This document shows, one piece after another, positions 61,797-64,000 of a stretch of DNA of 64,000 nucleotides. The translations under genes and the position numbers were made by a program. Positions within the stretch are counted from its first letter, which is position 1, and every line of letters starts with the position of its first letter. The DNA lies in NCBI GenBank assembly GCA_037446605.1, contig JBBIIE010000005.1:1-64000 (forward strand), in the 5' to 3' direction. Source of the stretch: JANXAZ01 sp037446605 (GTDB lineage Bacteria > Pseudomonadota > Alphaproteobacteria > Geminicoccales > Geminicoccaceae). The notes below the pieces were generated by a model. That model had not been told where the DNA came from. It did no database searches and saw only the letters and a program-made list of their open reading frames with translations.

Positions 61797-62252
61797 ATGC
61801 ACACGCCCGATTCCACAGCGCTCCTTCGCGGTCGCACCCTGCTGCGGCGCAGCGAAGCGGAGACCGCGCGGGTGCCGCGCATCGGGCCCGCCTGCCGCGA
61901 CCACCGGCTGTGCGTCGCGCTCTGCCCGGAGCGGGCGCTGACCGGCTTCGAGCTCGACGGCCGGCGCGGTGTGGCCCTCCGCGTCGAGGCCTGCACGGGC
62001 TGCGGACGCTGCGCCGAGCACTGCCCGGAACGGGCGATCCGGCTCGTCCCGCGCGGCGAGGCGGGGGAAGGGGTTCGGCCGCTCTCCGCGCACGAGCCGG
62101 CGGTCTGCGAGCACTGCCTCGAACCCTTCGTCGGCGCCCCGGGCGAGACGCTCTGCGCCGCCTGCAGCGAGGATCTGAGCCTTTTCCGAGCCGGCGACCG
62201 CGATTCGAGCGCGGCCGTGCGGCCGGGAAGCGAGGAAGGAGAACGGACGTGA
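61797..62252 (+). CDS. 4Fe-4S ferredoxin-type protein
   Basis: This 151-residue protein has a bacterial ferredoxin fold with CRDHRLCVALCPERAL and a classic CTGCGRCAEHCPERAIRLVP (CxxCxxCxxxCP). A C-terminal CEHCLEPF...LCAACSED segment could form an extra zinc or iron site. ATG 61797 is chosen; GTG 61761 would add 12 residues of low quality. Its TGA overlaps the GTG of the molybdopterin enzyme, so it probably transfers electrons to or from that enzyme. Confidence 0.88.
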   Translation: MHTPDSTALLRGRTLLRRSEAETARVPRIGPACRDHRLCVALCPERALTGFELDGRRGVALRVEACTGCGRCAEHCPERAIRLVPRGEAGEGVRPLSAHEPAVCEHCLEPFVGAPGETLCAACSEDLSLFRAGDRDSSAAVRPGSEEGERT

Positions 62253-64000
62253 GCCTCGACACCGATCGCCGCAGCTTCCTCGGGGCCGGTGCCGCGGCCG
62301 GTGCCACGGCGCTCGGCGCCGGGCTGGTCGCCGGTGGTCCGGCCCCGGCGAAGCCGGCCGCGGCCGCCTCGCCCACCCGGATCACCAGGAGCGTCTGCCA
62401 CCAGTGCCCGGCCCGTTGCGGCATCGACGTCCGCGTCACCGACGGGCGGGTGCACGCCATCTACGGGACGCTCGACCGCCCGATCTCGAACGGCAAGCTC
62501 TGCCCCAAGGGCCACTTCGGCCAGTACATCCTCTACGATCCGGACCGCTTCCCGGGGCCGATGCGGCGGACCAACCCCAAGAAGGGACGCGGCGAGGATC
62601 CGCGCTTCGAGCGCATCTCCTGGGACCAGGCGCTGGGCATCGTCGCCGGCCGGCTGAACGATCTGCGCAAGCGCGGCGAGGCGCACCGCTTCGCGATCCT
62701 GCACGGCCGCGGCTGGGGCACGTCCGATGCCCGCCTGCTCGACGATTTCGGCATGCTCCTCGGCACGCCGAACGCGGTGCCCGGCCATTCCTCGATGTGC
62801 TCGGACGGCAGCAAGAAGGCCAAGCAGGCGCTCGACGGCAACTATTCCTACAACGCCTACGACTACCGGCACACCAACTATCTCATGATCTTCGGCGCGG
62901 CGTTCCTCGAGGCCTGTCGCCCGTTCAACAACAACATGCAGGTGTGGGGCTACATCCGCACCAAGGAGCCCAAGACCAGGGTCACCGTGGTCGACGTGCG
63001 GACCACCACGGCCGGGGCGGCGGCCGACCATCTGCTGCTCGTCGGGCCCGGCACCGACGGGGCGCTCGCGCTCGCCATCGCCCCCGTCATCATGGACGAC
63101 ACCGCCAAGGCCGCCGCCAGCAGGAAGCTGCCGCGGATCGACAAGGTCAAGACGCCCGACTGGCCGATGGCCTCCAACATGATCCAGGAGATCCCCGTCA
63201 ATCATCTGGCCGGCAAGCCCTACAGGCTCGACACGGTGATGTTCTACCTCACCAACCCGATGTTCAGCACACCGGACTGCACGGTGTGGGAGAAGGCGCT
63301 CGCCGAGCTGTTCGTGATCGAGACCTCGCCGTTCCCCTCGGAGACCTCCTGGTACGCCGATCTCGTCCTGCCCGACCACACCTATCTCGAGCGCTGGCAG
63401 GACGCCCCCACCTACCCGTTCCAGGGCTGGCCCATGACCGGGCTGCGCTCGCCCGCCATCAAGCCGATCCACGACACCAAGGCGTTCGGCGACACGCTGA
63501 TCGAGATCGGCAAGCGCATCGACGGGCCGATGAGCGAGGACTACCGGAAGCTCGACGGGGTGGAGGACGTGCTCCGGCTGATCGCCAAGGGCTTCGAGAA
63601 GAACCCCGGCGACAACGGCGTCGACAGCTTCGAGAAGTGGGTCGAGAAGGGCGTCTGGTACAGGAAGCCCTATCTCTGGCGCCAGGTCGACGGTGAGTTC
63701 TACGAGTGGGACGGTGAGGACTGGCGCAAGCCGATGAGCGCCGAGGATGTCAAGAAGAGGCTGTTCAAGACCGAGTCCGGCCGGTTCGAGCTCAAGTCGT
63801 CCTACCTCGAGCACTATGCCGAGTTCATCAGCGAAAAGCTGGGCATCGAGAAGGAGCGGGTCGGCTTCCCGCAGTGGGTGCCGCCCAGGCATCACGGCGA
63901 GGGTGACCTGTTCCTGGTCGCGCCGAAGACGCCGATCCACGGCGAGGGACGGACGGCCAACCTGCCGCAGGCCATCTCGCTCTACCAGCCGGTGGCCGGC
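62249..64000 (+). CDS. Molybdopterin oxidoreductase catalytic subunit (PhsA/PsrA/ArrA-like), partial
   Basis: The first 584 codons are visible; the gene runs off the window. A Tat signal (DRRSFLGAGAAAGATALGAG) is followed by the 4Fe-4S set Cys50, Cys53, Cys57, Cys85 (CHQCPARC...GKLCPKGH) with C-x2-C-x3-C-x27-C spacing. A Cys at 184 in GHSSMCSDGSKKAKQ is the likely molybdenum ligand, as in thiosulfate, polysulfide and arsenate reductases. The body (FGAAFLEACRPFNNNMQVWG, ETSPFPSETSWYADLVLPDH) fits the DMSO-reductase superfamily. It acts in the periplasm; the oxyanion or sulfur substrate is unknown. It is coupled to the ferredoxin gene by a GTGA overlap. Confidence 0.9.
   Translation, partial: MSLDTDRRSFLGAGAAAGATALGAGLVAGGPAPAKPAAAASPTRITRSVCHQCPARCGIDVRVTDGRVHAIYGTLDRPISNGKLCPKGHFGQYILYDPDRFPGPMRRTNPKKGRGEDPRFERISWDQALGIVAGRLNDLRKRGEAHRFAILHGRGWGTSDARLLDDFGMLLGTPNAVPGHSSMCSDGSKKAKQALDGNYSYNAYDYRHTNYLMIFGAAFLEACRPFNNNMQVWGYIRTKEPKTRVTVVDVRTTTAGAAADHLLLVGPGTDGALALAIAPVIMDDTAKAAASRKLPRIDKVKTPDWPMASNMIQEIPVNHLAGKPYRLDTVMFYLTNPMFSTPDCTVWEKALAELFVIETSPFPSETSWYADLVLPDHTYLERWQDAPTYPFQGWPMTGLRSPAIKPIHDTKAFGDTLIEIGKRIDGPMSEDYRKLDGVEDVLRLIAKGFEKNPGDNGVDSFEKWVEKGVWYRKPYLWRQVDGEFYEWDGEDWRKPMSAEDVKKRLFKTESGRFELKSSYLEHYAEFISEKLGIEKERVGFPQWVPPRHHGEGDLFLVAPKTPIHGEGRTANLPQAISLYQPVAG

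Overview
The window is very GC-rich, densely packed Gram-negative chromosomal DNA. The gene content suggests an environmental heterotrophic alphaproteobacterium, perhaps of the Rhodospirillales/Geminicoccus type. Supporting signs are adjacent fabI and aroC, many secondary and ABC uptake systems for organic acids (Liv, TTT, TRAP, TDT and Frc types), Shine-Dalgarno-led genes with frequent ATGA/GTGA/TTGA overlaps, and TTGACA/TATCTG-like promoters. The taxonomic call is inference from content, not a search result.

Layout. 1-2185: three tandem 41-bp palindromic repeats abut an initiator tRNA, followed by two decayed genes (the end of a SAM methyltransferase and a multiply frameshifted Mrr-like restriction endonuclease). 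2365-17064: a catabolic island with a flavoprotein, a ThDP enzyme, a cupin and an IclR regulator, then a LysR regulator divergent from a Liv-type ABC importer. The importer's second permease and both ATPases are fused in one protein. An aldehyde dehydrogenase and a TcuA/TcuB-like oxidoreductase pair follow. A katG remnant (about 17200-17667) ends the island. 17760-25300 (minus): aroC, fabI and a 1863-residue membrane protein with a GH94 glycosidase/phosphorylase module. 25598-30737 (minus): a small unknown protein, a phosphoribosyltransferase, a divergent PRPP synthetase and a GlcD/GlcF-type fused flavo-iron-sulfur dehydrogenase. 30879-33565 (plus): a serine-glyoxylate-type aminotransferase and a split UxaA/SuyAB-type dehydratase or lyase.

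33584-37716 (minus) is the housekeeping cluster rpmI-rplT-pheS-pheT with a promoter and two hairpins. 37824-44845 (minus) holds a TctABC tricarboxylate transporter, prmA, a UvrD-type helicase and a small methyltransferase. 45034-48857 (plus) is a short-chain dehydrogenase plus a three-gene sugar ABC importer. 48997-56875 (minus) carries a glycosyltransferase-like protein, an N,N-dimethylformamidase-like pair, secA and an aldehyde dehydrogenase. 56949-57104 (minus) is a small membrane protein. 57337-64000 (plus) has a TDT transporter, a semialdehyde dehydrogenase, a TRAP permease pair without a visible binding protein, and a ferredoxin plus molybdopterin enzyme cut by the window edge.

Taken together, the accessory genes describe an organism that scavenges and oxidises a broad set of small carboxylates and related compounds. 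Each oxidation module sits beside its own transporter. The most unusual items are the LivM-LivG-LivF triple fusion inside the tcu-like island, the membrane-anchored GH94 giant, the palindromic repeat array next to the initiator tRNA, and the DMFase-like pair.
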